Source: Terrimesophilobacter sp964651535 (GTDB taxonomy: Bacteria > Actinomycetota > Actinomycetes > Actinomycetales > Microbacteriaceae). Taken from it: a stretch of DNA of 64,000 nucleotides. The notes beneath the pieces are model-generated. The model ran no database searches, had not been told where the DNA came from, and saw only the letters and a program-made list of their open reading frames with translations. The position numbers were made by a program, and so were the translations under genes. Shown in pieces: positions 54,229 to 61,702 of the stretch (its first letter is position 1; each line of letters starts with the position of its first letter). Location: positions 248,001 through 312,000 of the forward strand of contig CAZYYE010000001.1 in the NCBI GenBank assembly GCA_964651535.1. The letters are read 5' to 3'.

Positions 54229-54313
54229 GGCAAGTTACCCAAGCGGCCAAAGGGATCTGACTGTAAATCAGACGTCTCAGACTTCACAGGTTCGAATCCT
54301 GTACTTGCCACCA
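54229..54313 (+). tRNA. tRNA-Tyr (anticodon GTA)
   Basis: An 85-nt class II tRNA: acceptor GGCAAGT/ACTTGCC, anticodon stem TCTGA/TCAGA with loop CTGTAAA (GTA), long variable arm, T-arm ACAGG/CCTGT, and encoded CCA (54311-54313). The final A of CCA is the first base of the next start codon. Confidence 0.96.
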
Positions 54314-55134
54314 TGACTACACGCAACGAGCTGCTTTCCCTCGCGACGGACATTGCCGTCGAAGCCGGCGAGCTGGCCATGCGGAGCCGCGCGGAAGGCG
54401 TCACGGTTGCGGCGACGAAGTCCTCCGTCGAGGATGTCGTCACGCAGGCGGATCGCGACACGGAAGACCTCATCCGATCACATCTGGCGGCGGCGAGACC
54501 GGATGACGGCATCCTCGGGGAGGAGGGCGGCGGTTCGGTTGCCGGAACGAGCGGCCTCACGTGGGTCGTCGATCCGATCGATGGAACGGTCAACTACCTG
54601 TACGGAATCCGGCACTACGGCGTGAGCATCGCCGTCGTGGAAGGCGGGCAGGATCCGTCGACCTGGACTGCGCTCGCCGGGGTCGTCAACAATCCGGCGG
54701 CCGGCGAAGTGTTTGCGGCGGCCAGGGGCGACGGTTCGACTCTCAACGGCGCGCCGATCAGGGTCGCGGCACCGGTCGATCTGTCTCGAGCGCTCATCGG
54801 CACGGGGTTCGCCTACCTCGCCCAACGTCGCACGGAGCAGGCGCTCGTGATCGCCGAACTGATCAGTCAGGTGCGAGACATCCGCAGGCAGGGCGCAGCG
54901 GCGCTCGATTTGTGCGATGTGGCCATGGGGCGGCTGAACGGCTACTTCGAGACCGGTCTGAATCCGTGGGATCATGCCGCGGGTGCGCTCATCGCGCAGG
55001 AGGCCGGAGCTCGAGTCGGCGGGCTGGCGGGTTCCCGCGGCTCCGCCGAGTTTCTACTGGCTGCGGAACCGAGTGTCGCGGAGGCTCTGGAGCGAGCAAT
55101 TGTCACGAGTGGAACCCCCTTCCGGGGGTGGTAA
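54313..55134 (+). CDS. Inositol monophosphatase family protein
   Basis: A 273-residue Mg-dependent sugar phosphatase. Metal-binding motifs are ILGEEGGG (Glu), WVVDPIDGTVNYLYG (DPIDGT) and LNPWDHAAGALIAQEAG (WDxAAG). The substrate may be inositol, histidinol or another sugar phosphate. The only well-placed ATG (54313) overlaps the tRNA-Tyr CCA, so 3' processing of the tRNA would leave a leaderless mRNA. Confidence 0.93.
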   Translation: MTTRNELLSLATDIAVEAGELAMRSRAEGVTVAATKSSVEDVVTQADRDTEDLIRSHLAAARPDDGILGEEGGGSVAGTSGLTWVVDPIDGTVNYLYGIRHYGVSIAVVEGGQDPSTWTALAGVVNNPAAGEVFAAARGDGSTLNGAPIRVAAPVDLSRALIGTGFAYLAQRRTEQALVIAELISQVRDIRRQGAAALDLCDVAMGRLNGYFETGLNPWDHAAGALIAQEAGARVGGLAGSRGSAEFLLAAEPSVAEALERAIVTSGTPFRGW

Positions 55135-55264
55135 ATTCACAGGGTCATGGGCTATTCTTTATGAGTTCGTTACCTGACCGGGTGTCGATTGCTGCGGTAA
55201 CGGGCCGGTTCGACTTGCGTGCCCCCTGTCCTTGTCGGCCAGATGTTTGAGGAGATTCGCTGAA

Positions 55265-55330
55265 ATGTGGACGTTGCAGTGTGATGTGCGCGCGTCCAGC
55301 GAACCCACCAACTTCGAGATTGAGAACTGA
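55265..55330 (+). CDS. Candidate 21-residue upstream ORF in the M23 peptidase leader
   Basis: GAGGAG lies 10 nt before an ATG that opens a 21-codon frame (MWTLQCDVRASSEPTNFEIEN, stop at 55330), ending 6 nt before the M23 GTG. The M23 gene has only a weak Shine-Dalgarno sequence of its own, so coupling through this ORF is plausible. A hairpin CGTTACC/GGTAACG (55168-55202) precedes it. The remaining leader from 55135 shows no other gene. Confidence 0.4.
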   Translation: MWTLQCDVRASSEPTNFEIEN

Positions 55331-55336
55331 TAGTCC

Positions 55337-56581
55337 GTGAGTGAGTTCAGGAAGCGCAGAGCCGACGGCTCGCACACTCCCGACCCGGATTCCGGATTCG
55401 CTCTGCTCGGATTCGACACCAGTTCTGTTTCTCCGACGACTGCCAGCACCCGTGTTCCGACGGTGGCCGAACAACTTGCGGACGCACCAACGCCCGTTGC
55501 GGCTCAGGTTGTGCGGCCCGAAGTGACTTCCGCGCCCGCGCCGCTGACGCCGCTGACCCGTCGCGAACTTCGCGCACAGGAGCAGGCTGCGCTCGCGGCG
55601 GCCACGTCCGCAACGGCGAGTGCGGTTCCGGAACCTGCGCGGCAGGCGATGCCGCACGAGACCGCGCCAGCTGCGCCCTCGCTTCAGACCCCGCTCTCGC
55701 ATGCATCCACCGCGACGCGGCGCGGAGCCGCTTCGAGTTCATCGCGCAAGGTGAAGGCGCCCAGAAAGCCGAAGGCGTCGAGACCGGTGAAACCGCCTCG
55801 CGGCACGTTGCGTCCACGCGCAGCGACAGCACCGCCGCGCCGCACTTCGTCGGGGCCAGTTCGGAAGAAGTCGCTCAAGCGCCAACTTTTGTCCAAGCTC
55901 ATGACGATGGGCGCGATGATTGGCGCCGGCCTCATGATGGTGTCGACGTCGTTGCCCGCCAATGCGTTTTTCCCCATGGAGGCGACGACAGGCACTGTCG
56001 CCGCACCCGCCCAGGCAGCACCCGTCGAAGTCCAGTCGCTGAAGGTGTCGGCTGTGGGGGATCAGACTTTTGCGCGTGACAACTACACGGCGGTGTCTCT
56101 CCGCGAGCGTCTGTTCCTCAAGTTCGGCAACCGCAACTGGGCATTCACCAACAACCCCAACGGCACCATCCAGTGGCCGTTTGCAATTTCCGTCCCCATC
56201 AGCAGCGGGTTCGGCGAACGTATTGCGCCGTGTCGCGGTTGTTCCTCCTTCCACGAGGGCGTTGACTTCACTCCGGGTGGCGGGTTCCCGATTCAGGCGA
56301 TTGCGGACGGCGTCGTGAGCCTGGTCGCCAACGACACGTGGGGTCTCGGCTCGCACGTGATCATCGATCACCACATCAACGGGCAGCTCGTGCAAAGTGT
56401 TTACGGGCACATGCAGCGCGGCTCGATTGCGGTGACGGTGGGTCAGCAGGTCAAGGTGGCCGACCAGGTCGGAAACGTCGGATCGACGGGTATTTCCACG
56501 GGTGACCACTTGCACTTCGAGATCCATGTCAATGGCGTGAAAGTGGACCCGTTCGACTGGCTCAAGGCGAACGCGAACTAG
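55337..56581 (+). CDS. M23-family metallopeptidase (membrane-anchored/exported)
   Basis: 414 residues. The first 190 residues are a long Ala/Pro/Lys-rich cytoplasmic extension, followed by one hydrophobic segment (MTMGAMIGAGLMMVSTSLPANA, cleavage-like ANA). The extracellular LytM domain is C-terminal: zinc motif FHEGVDFTPGGG (HxxxD), YGHM and GDHLHFEIHVNG (HxH). It probably cuts peptidoglycan cross-links or activates amidases. Start GTG 55337. Confidence 0.92.
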   Translation: MSEFRKRRADGSHTPDPDSGFALLGFDTSSVSPTTASTRVPTVAEQLADAPTPVAAQVVRPEVTSAPAPLTPLTRRELRAQEQAALAAATSATASAVPEPARQAMPHETAPAAPSLQTPLSHASTATRRGAASSSSRKVKAPRKPKASRPVKPPRGTLRPRAATAPPRRTSSGPVRKKSLKRQLLSKLMTMGAMIGAGLMMVSTSLPANAFFPMEATTGTVAAPAQAAPVEVQSLKVSAVGDQTFARDNYTAVSLRERLFLKFGNRNWAFTNNPNGTIQWPFAISVPISSGFGERIAPCRGCSSFHEGVDFTPGGGFPIQAIADGVVSLVANDTWGLGSHVIIDHHINGQLVQSVYGHMQRGSIAVTVGQQVKVADQVGNVGSTGISTGDHLHFEIHVNGVKVDPFDWLKANAN

Positions 56582-56863
56582 CTACACTTCGGTGAGCCGG
56601 TAGCCATCCGGGTCTCGAATCTCCCACTCGTCGAAGGGATGATTCTCGACCGCCGCGCGTGCGCGATTCACGGAGGCTTCCATCGCGTCGCGGGATCCCC
56701 ACAGCGCAAGGCCGACGAGCACGCCCGCGTCCGCATCCTGCAGCGTGTGGACGCTGATGAGGCCCGGGGCACCTTCCAGGGCGTCGCCGTAGGCGTGCAT
56801 GGATTCGATGAGCGGGCCGGTGGCGTCCGGCTTGGGGTGGTGGATGGAGAGCTGCACGAACAT
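56582..56863 (-). CDS. ABM-type (antibiotic biosynthesis monooxygenase-like) dimeric barrel protein
   Basis: A 93-residue alpha-beta barrel protein beginning MFVQLSIHHPKP, with a later GVLVGLALWGSRDAMEASV and a C-terminal WEIRDPDGYRLTEV. Its function is unknown; most such small proteins are dimers. It is convergent with the M23 gene, 1 nt apart. Confidence 0.75.
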   Translation of the reverse strand: MFVQLSIHHPKPDATGPLIESMHAYGDALEGAPGLISVHTLQDADAGVLVGLALWGSRDAMEASVNRARAAVENHPFDEWEIRDPDGYRLTEV

Positions 56864-56970
56864 GGTGTTCCTCTCGAGGGATCATTATGGTCGAACACGT
56901 CGAAACTACTCCGTGTTCCGGTGTTAGTCTCTTACGGTGCCAATCCCGCGCATGTCGCGGTCTTTTGTGC

Positions 56971-57042
<72 letters not shown>

Positions 57043-57077
57043 CGGCCATCCGGTAGTTTTTGTCCGCCGGATGCCGT

Positions 57078-57151
57078 GGCTGGGTAGCTCAGTTGGTGAG
57101 AGCGCACGACTCATAATCGTGAGGTCGCGGGTTCGAATCCCGCCCCAGCTA
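57078..57151 (+). tRNA. tRNA-Met (anticodon CAT), integration site
   Basis: Acceptor GGCTGGG/CCCAGCT with a G-U first pair, anticodon stem CACGA/TCGTG with loop CTCATAA (CAT), T-arm GCGGG/CCCGC. CCA is not encoded. An elongator tRNA is likely; a tRNA-Ile read through lysidine cannot be excluded by eye. From base 57110 onward it is the left att core of an integrative element, so the 3' half was replaced by an identical copy. Confidence 0.94.
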
Positions 57152-57153
57152 CA
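57110..57153. repeat. attL core (44 bp)
   Basis: Identical to 61703-61746. It covers the anticodon loop to the 3' end of tRNA-Met plus two bases. The integrase stop codon (57149-57151) lies inside it. Confidence 0.92.
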
Positions 57154-58144
57154 GATCAGAAAGCCCGAGAATCCGGAGTTTTGCCGCCTTCTCACCCCCC
57201 TCGAAAGTGACCTCACGATTCGAGGGGTTCATCTTTTCTCGGATGGCCAACGCCGCATCGGTTGACGACGAGCGCGTATAAAGCTCAGTTGTCGAGATGG
57301 AGGCATGGCCGGCTACCCGCTGAATGTTCTGGGGCGAGTTCCCGGCACGAGCCAGCCGCGTAAGGAACGTGTGCCGCAGATCATGAAAGCGCAAAGCTCT
57401 ACCGTCCGCGAATGTGGCGATTCCGTCGCGTATCTTCTCCCACTTCACAGCGCGGGAAAGGTTGCCACTATCGAACGGGCCGCCACGCACGCCAGTAAAG
57501 ACGTGCTCGAAACCCGCTTGCTGCGCCAGCTCGAGCCACGGCATGAGTTCATTGAGAATTGGCACGCTGCGGATGCGGCCGCTTTTGGTGGCGCGAATCT
57601 CGAGCTTGCCGTGACCGTTGGGCGAGAACGTGCGCCGCACCGTTATGAGGCCCTGCCCTGCATCCACATCCTCCCAACGAAGGCCGACCAGCTCACCGAG
57701 CCGCAGACCAGTGAAGGCAAGCCCGGCAAGAGCACGCTGCCCGAACGGGTGAAAGGCGGTGAGGGTAAGCATGCGAGCGACCTGTACATCACTGAGGGCG
57801 CGGCTAGCAGGGTCAGCATCGTGATTCTTGCCACGCGACCGAGGGAGCGAACGGCAGGGGTTCGAACCGATGCGGCCATCCATCACCGCAAGCTCGAGCA
57901 GACGCGAAAGCAGGGCGAGAGCATCCTGTTTGGTCGATGCGCTCCCATCCCATGCAGCACGAGCGCGGGAAATGACGAGGGCCGTTAGCCCAGAAAGGGG
58001 CAGGCTCCCCAGTGAAGGTCGCACACGTAGCCGCCAGGCACGCTCATAGGCCGCGACAGCATTAGAGACCAAGCCTTCCTCGACCAGCGCGTGATTCTCG
58101 TCGTAGAAATCGGCAAGCGTCACCCCCGCACGATCGTCGGTCAT
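57149..58144 (-). CDS. Tyrosine site-specific integrase
   Basis: 331 residues (334 from ATG 58153). The N-terminal arm/core-binding part is followed by a catalytic domain with all signature residues: FTGLRLGELVGL (Arg), RATKSGRIRSVPI (Lys), RFHDLRHTFLTRL (HxxR), VAGHASISTT (His) and ELYTR (Tyr nucleophile). It lies next to attL and should catalyse integration into and excision from tRNA-Met. ATG 58144 is chosen since 58153 falls in an operator-like palindrome. No separate excisionase is obvious. Confidence 0.93.
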   Translation of the reverse strand: MTDDRAGVTLADFYDENHALVEEGLVSNAVAAYERAWRLRVRPSLGSLPLSGLTALVISRARAAWDGSASTKQDALALLSRLLELAVMDGRIGSNPCRSLPRSRGKNHDADPASRALSDVQVARMLTLTAFHPFGQRALAGLAFTGLRLGELVGLRWEDVDAGQGLITVRRTFSPNGHGKLEIRATKSGRIRSVPILNELMPWLELAQQAGFEHVFTGVRGGPFDSGNLSRAVKWEKIRDGIATFADGRALRFHDLRHTFLTRLARAGNSPQNIQRVAGHASISTTELYTRSSSTDAALAIREKMNPSNREVTFEGGEKAAKLRILGLSDL

Positions 58145-58165
58145 TAGTCTCATAGTCCGAGACTA
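58145..58165. promoter_or_regulatory. Palindromic operator-like site at the integrase start
   Basis: TAGTCTC (58145-58151) and GAGACTA (58159-58165) form a perfect inverted repeat with a 7-nt spacer. GAGACTA recurs upstream of the HTH gene (58620-58626). The site covers the translation start region of int, so a bound protein would block its expression. Confidence 0.6.
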
Positions 58166-58198
58166 AAGGACTACACGAGTTAGTGCAACACTTTGCGA

Positions 58199-58591
58199 CT
58201 AGCCCTTTTCTTGGCGCTCCGCCATTCCCTTCACGAATGCGGCAACATCGACCTTTAGGCCAGGGAACTCGTAGATGTCGGGGTGCTCTCCAAAGACGCC
58301 TCGGAACTGAGAAACTCGTCGGTAAACGCTTGATCTGCTCATGCCGAGGTTCTTCTGCATCCCTTCAAAACCGCCCACCAGTCGCCACATCACCCAGAAT
58401 CCAACTAGGTCGAACAATGTGGAGTTGACGTAGCCGCGCATGAGTGTTTTTAGGCCGGGGAAGGCCGAGAGAAGCGGCTCGTTGACGGACTTGTTCGCGG
58501 CGTAGTACGTGTCCCACGCTGATTCGAGGGCGCTCTTCGCCCGACCTTCACCCTCTGGTGATGGCATTCGATCCGCTCTAAAGTCCGCCAT
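58199..58591 (-). CDS. Small element protein with a helix-turn-helix-like segment
   Basis: 130 residues. The C-terminal half reads FEGMQKNLGMSRSSVYRRVSQF, a helix-turn-helix-like pattern, then FGEHPDIYEFPGL. The N-terminal half has an aromatic helix (TLFDLVGFWVMWRLVGG) that could pass for a buried core helix. I do not recognise a family. Between int and the defence pair it may be a regulator or excisionase-like factor; repeats near both int and its own start support autoregulation (inference). Confidence 0.65.
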   Translation of the reverse strand: MADFRADRMPSPEGEGRAKSALESAWDTYYAANKSVNEPLLSAFPGLKTLMRGYVNSTLFDLVGFWVMWRLVGGFEGMQKNLGMSRSSVYRRVSQFRGVFGEHPDIYEFPGLKVDVAAFVKGMAERQEKG

Positions 58592-58605
58592 GACGCCTCA
58601 TCTCG

Positions 58606-58636
58606 TAGTTCAACTATCTGAGACTACAAGACTAAG
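58606..58636. promoter_or_regulatory. Repeat cluster upstream of the HTH-like gene
   Basis: TAGTT and AACTA around a single C (58606-58616), then GAGACTA (58620-58626) and AGACTAAG (58629-58636). The GAGACTA heptamer is shared with the palindrome at the int start, which suggests one regulator binds both. Confidence 0.5.
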
Positions 58637-58714
58637 GCTTTGCGCCGTCATGACGCTACCTAAGCCAACTCTCCCGAAATCCTCTATACAAGATCAAGAG
58701 ATCTCCCTGATCGC

Positions 58715-59224
58715 TCAGAGGAAACTGTCAATAACGACAGCCAGTGTGCACGCAAATGATGCCAAGGCGATCATCCAAAGGCCAAGCTGGATACCTCGAT
58801 ACTTCCGATCGACGATTCCGGAGATGATCTTTAGCTGATCGAATACCCGAGCATCGATCCCCTTCGACGTGCGGATCAGGTTGGCCTCGAGCCGGTTGGC
58901 TGGCGTAGCTACGACATCTCCAAAGTAAGCGATGATCGCAGGTACCCGCTCGCCCCTGTATGCAGTGCGCGGGTACACGGAGTAAGCAAATGCGACGATT
59001 GCGCCAACGCCGCTGGCGCTACCTACCCACCAAAGCCATTGCACGCACGCCATGAGATCGAATGGAGTCCAGTCACCGGCGACAATAGCGGCGACGATTG
59101 CGCCAAGCGCTACCCCCGCTGCAGCAAGCAACAGGGACGACTTACCGTCGGCTCGGGCAAGTTCCTCACGAGCCTCGCGCAGGATCGTCTCAGCAAGAAC
59201 GATGTGACGTTTCGACTTGGACAT
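58715..59224 (-). CDS. Pycsar-type transmembrane effector (PycTM-like)
   Basis: 169 residues. A soluble N-terminal helix (LAETILREAREELARADGKSS) runs into a first membrane segment (about residues 30-50); the second is about 57-83 and the third about 145-165 at the C-terminus. The ADGKSS/helix pattern, the central GDVV and the KYRGIQLGLW before the last segment fit the Pycsar effector (DUF5706-like) domain. Known PycTM proteins impair the membrane when bound by cCMP or cUMP, stopping phage spread. Its ATG overlaps the cyclase stop (TAATG). Confidence 0.75.
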   Translation of the reverse strand: MSKSKRHIVLAETILREAREELARADGKSSLLLAAAGVALGAIVAAIVAGDWTPFDLMACVQWLWWVGSASGVGAIVAFAYSVYPRTAYRGERVPAIIAYFGDVVATPANRLEANLIRTSKGIDARVFDQLKIISGIVDRKYRGIQLGLWMIALASFACTLAVVIDSFL

Positions 59225-60159
59225 TACTTGAGAAGTTCCTCAATCAGGGACAGATGCTCCGCCTTCCACTCGACGCGCGCTAAGTCTCGTCGCTTGCGCG
59301 CGTCTTGCTTCTCAACCGAACCAAAAGAAAGCAAATTTCGTTCACTACGCACAGACTGTGGGATGTCGTCGCGCTTGGTCTTGCCGTCTAAGATTGCCTG
59401 GCAAAAGTCCTCACCGTGATTCACGCACCACTTGGTCTCAAGGGACTTACCGTACATCTCGTCATCCGGGATCTTCTCAATGTCGTAGTCGTGCCACAAA
59501 AGGGTGGGCCCCGAGTTGCAGCCGCATGAGAATGCTATGTAGTCGTTGTCTTCGATCGCGTCCCAAACGCTGGCCGTAACCAGTAGCGCGTCAGGTTCAG
59601 TTTGCTGGGCTGCCTTTGCGGCATAGTTAACGGGGCGTCCGGCCCACACGGGTTCTTGCAGTTCGAGGTGGCGAGGAAGCCCCACGCGTTTCACAAGCAC
59701 CGGCCCGCTCGCAACGGCAACCTTGAAGCCGGTTTTAGGTGACTCGGTCCACTTGGCCAGGAGTTGGGTCGCGAAATCATCACTGAAAGAACGGGTAGTG
59801 ATGGCAGCTGCCATCGCTCGCTCGTATCGACGGTCGCCCCAAAAGAGTGCGAATCCGCCGTCGCCCTGAATGTCGACGAAATCTGCATCGAAAGTCTCGA
59901 AAATTACGACGACTCCACCAACCCCGGCGTCATAGATGCTTGCGACGCTGCGCGGATTCTTTCCCTTGGCGAGATTTGTAGATGATTTCAAATCGACCAT
60001 CACAGCGACTACATCAGAAAGCCGATGCCACTCGTCGCCGATTTTGAGATTACCAATGTCGAAGTTTCCGTCCTTGCTGATGACCTTTGGCATCAACTCA
60101 AACTTCTTCTTTGTGCGAGCGGACAAGTTGTCCAATGTTTCAAACAGCGCGGTAGTCAT
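59224..60159 (-). CDS. Class III nucleotide cyclase, probable pyrimidine cyclase (PycC-like)
   Basis: 311 residues. The cyclase core spans about residues 48-205: first metal site VAVMVDLKSSTNLAKG (Asp56), second DIQGDGGFALFWGD (Asp100), then KVAVASGPVLVKRVG and VWAGRPVNYAAKAAQ (about 171-185). The last, a WxGRPxxxAAK pattern instead of the usual adenylyl-cyclase GxxVNxAAR, recalls described PycC enzymes. A Cys/His-rich C-terminal part (CGC near 212-214, CVNH and C253) may bind zinc. ATG 60159 has GGAG 6 nt upstream. Substrate (CTP, UTP or other) cannot be read from sequence. Confidence 0.8.
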   Translation of the reverse strand: MTTALFETLDNLSARTKKKFELMPKVISKDGNFDIGNLKIGDEWHRLSDVVAVMVDLKSSTNLAKGKNPRSVASIYDAGVGGVVVIFETFDADFVDIQGDGGFALFWGDRRYERAMAAAITTRSFSDDFATQLLAKWTESPKTGFKVAVASGPVLVKRVGLPRHLELQEPVWAGRPVNYAAKAAQQTEPDALLVTASVWDAIEDNDYIAFSCGCNSGPTLLWHDYDIEKIPDDEMYGKSLETKWCVNHGEDFCQAILDGKTKRDDIPQSVRSERNLLSFGSVEKQDARKRRDLARVEWKAEHLSLIEELLK

Positions 60160-60443
60160 GGCCATCTCCGTTCGGGTTCGGGTTGGGGGTACTGACCTTA
60201 GTCCTAGACATGCGGAATCGACGTAGCGACACGCCGAAACGAGGGTCTAAGTACTTCCAGCTGCCGCCCTTCGCGCTTTGCGCTCCGGTTGCCCTTGATC
60301 TGAGGGTGTGGCACCGCAATGGCCGGGTTGCTGGTCCGGAGTATGGACGGGTGGTCGTGCGGCGCCTCGCGTTCGCCCCTTCGGGGCACCACGCGCAGCA
60401 TCCGCACGACCGCCTAACCCTTGTGGCCGATCAGCGTCACCGG

Positions 60444-60578
60444 TCAGGCGCAGTACGCGCACAACTCACTACCCAGCGCATCCCGCACCCCGTTAGCCGG
60501 AGTTGGGTTACCGCACTTGTCACACGCGCGAAGGCCCATCATTGCGCACATCTCGCAATCTGGTTCAGCCATGTTCAT
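60444..60578 (-). CDS. 44-residue zinc-ribbon-like microprotein
   Basis: It encodes three CxxC pairs: PDCEMCAMM, ACDKCGNPTP and ELCAYCA at the C-terminus. AAGGGGGTG stands just before the ATG at 60578, and another in-frame ATG is at 60572. It lies 15 nt after the Rep stop on the same strand, so it is in the rep transcript. A small metal-binding or nucleic-acid-binding role is likely. Between it and the cyclase (60160-60443) I see no convincing gene. Confidence 0.65.
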   Translation of the reverse strand: MNMAEPDCEMCAMMGLRACDKCGNPTPANGVRDALGSELCAYCA

Positions 60579-60593
60579 CACCCCCTTTCCCCA

Positions 60594-61676
60594 TCACGGC
60601 ACCGCCGCCGAACAGGGAGCCAGCTCACGCCGCAACCGCACCGCGCGACCCTCCACCGCCCCCACCAGGTCAACGACCGGCACCGACGATTCGGCCCTTG
60701 CCGTGTCAACCCCTTGGGAAAGGAACCACTCCAGCCGCAGTCGGCGCTGCACCGTCCGAGTTAGCCCAGTGAACGACCAACCGGTGCGGTGCTTGGTGCG
60801 CCGCGATGCACTCACCACTTGCGAGCGTGACCCGTACCGGTCATGGACACGGCTTCGGCAATCCACCAACGTGCAGTCCACCGAGCAGCGCATGGCCGCC
60901 GCCGCACGCTCGAGCGCGGCCAGGTGCGCCCACACCTGCGTGTGCACCCTCTCCCCGGTCTGCACCACGTCCTTCATCACATAGTTCAGCGCCTTGGAGA
61001 GATACCAAATCGTTTTTGCCCCGTCACCGTCCGCACGGAACATGTCGCACCGGAATTGCGCGCCCCACTCCACGAATGTGCCGTCAATTTTCGAGATCGC
61101 CACCGCAGACCGTGCCGCCTCGCCCAACACCGTCGCAGCCGGTGCCTCGCCCCGAGCAATACGCACGAGGGCGTGAACATGCAGCACTCCACGGTCCTGC
61201 CATTCACGCACAATGAAGTACTCGGCAGAATCCCATCGGTCACGGATGCGCCGTCGAGTGCGATCCCACAGCACACCCGCGTCACGGTTCCACGCAACCT
61301 GCCCCGCGTAGTCATACCGCGACGCATCCAGGGGAACACCACGCAGCCCCGCATCCGTCGTGCGGTGATGCTCACCACAGCCGCACCTGGCCGAGCTACC
61401 CGAGTCGGCACGCGGCACCCGATGCACCGCACCAAACGACGGAGCCGTCAACGTCAGCAGATAGAACTGGAACTGCGATACTGGGCCGTCGAAAACCCCC
61501 GACCGAGCAATCGCCGCCCAGTCACCCCGGTACAGCTCTGCGCAGGACGCGCACGCACTCCGCACCCGCGAACCACATCGAACCCAGATACCGGTCTTAG
61601 TCTTGATTGGCCGAACACAGCCACGACTGAGAACCTCAGCTGCACCGTCTTCGAGTGGGTTCGTACTTGCTCGCAT
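60594..61676 (-). CDS. Rolling-circle-type replication initiator (HUH motif)
   Basis: 360 residues. The HUH motif GVLHVHALVRI is central, preceded by the tyrosine-bearing SAEYFIVREWQDR and a Cys-rich N-terminal segment (CGSRVRSACASC, then RCGCGEHH). This matches replication initiators of actinobacterial plasmids and AICEs (RepSA-like). A downstream Tyr in KTIWYLSKALNYVMKDV is the probable nicking residue. It could replicate the excised circle. The start lies 26 nt from attR, with no clear Shine-Dalgarno sequence. Confidence 0.85.
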   Translation of the reverse strand: MRASTNPLEDGAAEVLSRGCVRPIKTKTGIWVRCGSRVRSACASCAELYRGDWAAIARSGVFDGPVSQFQFYLLTLTAPSFGAVHRVPRADSGSSARCGCGEHHRTTDAGLRGVPLDASRYDYAGQVAWNRDAGVLWDRTRRRIRDRWDSAEYFIVREWQDRGVLHVHALVRIARGEAPAATVLGEAARSAVAISKIDGTFVEWGAQFRCDMFRADGDGAKTIWYLSKALNYVMKDVVQTGERVHTQVWAHLAALERAAAAMRCSVDCTLVDCRSRVHDRYGSRSQVVSASRRTKHRTGWSFTGLTRTVQRRLRLEWFLSQGVDTARAESSVPVVDLVGAVEGRAVRLRRELAPCSAAVP

Positions 61677-61702
61677 AACGAGCGACTACTACGGACACAC
61701 GC

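Noticed and set aside
55135..55336. c-di-AMP (ydaO/yuaA) riboswitch upstream of the M23 peptidase
   Set aside because: The expected conserved segments could not be recognised by eye; recorded only as a leader with hairpin and uORF.
60204..60462. Two overlapping minus-strand frames of 67 and 71 codons between the cyclase and the zinc-ribbon gene
   Set aside because: No ribosome site, Arg/Pro-rich shadow-like composition, and neither has a recognisable motif.
57154..61702. Prophage interpretation of the island
   Set aside because: No capsid, terminase, portal or tail gene is present; integrase plus HUH Rep fits an AICE- or plasmid-like element.
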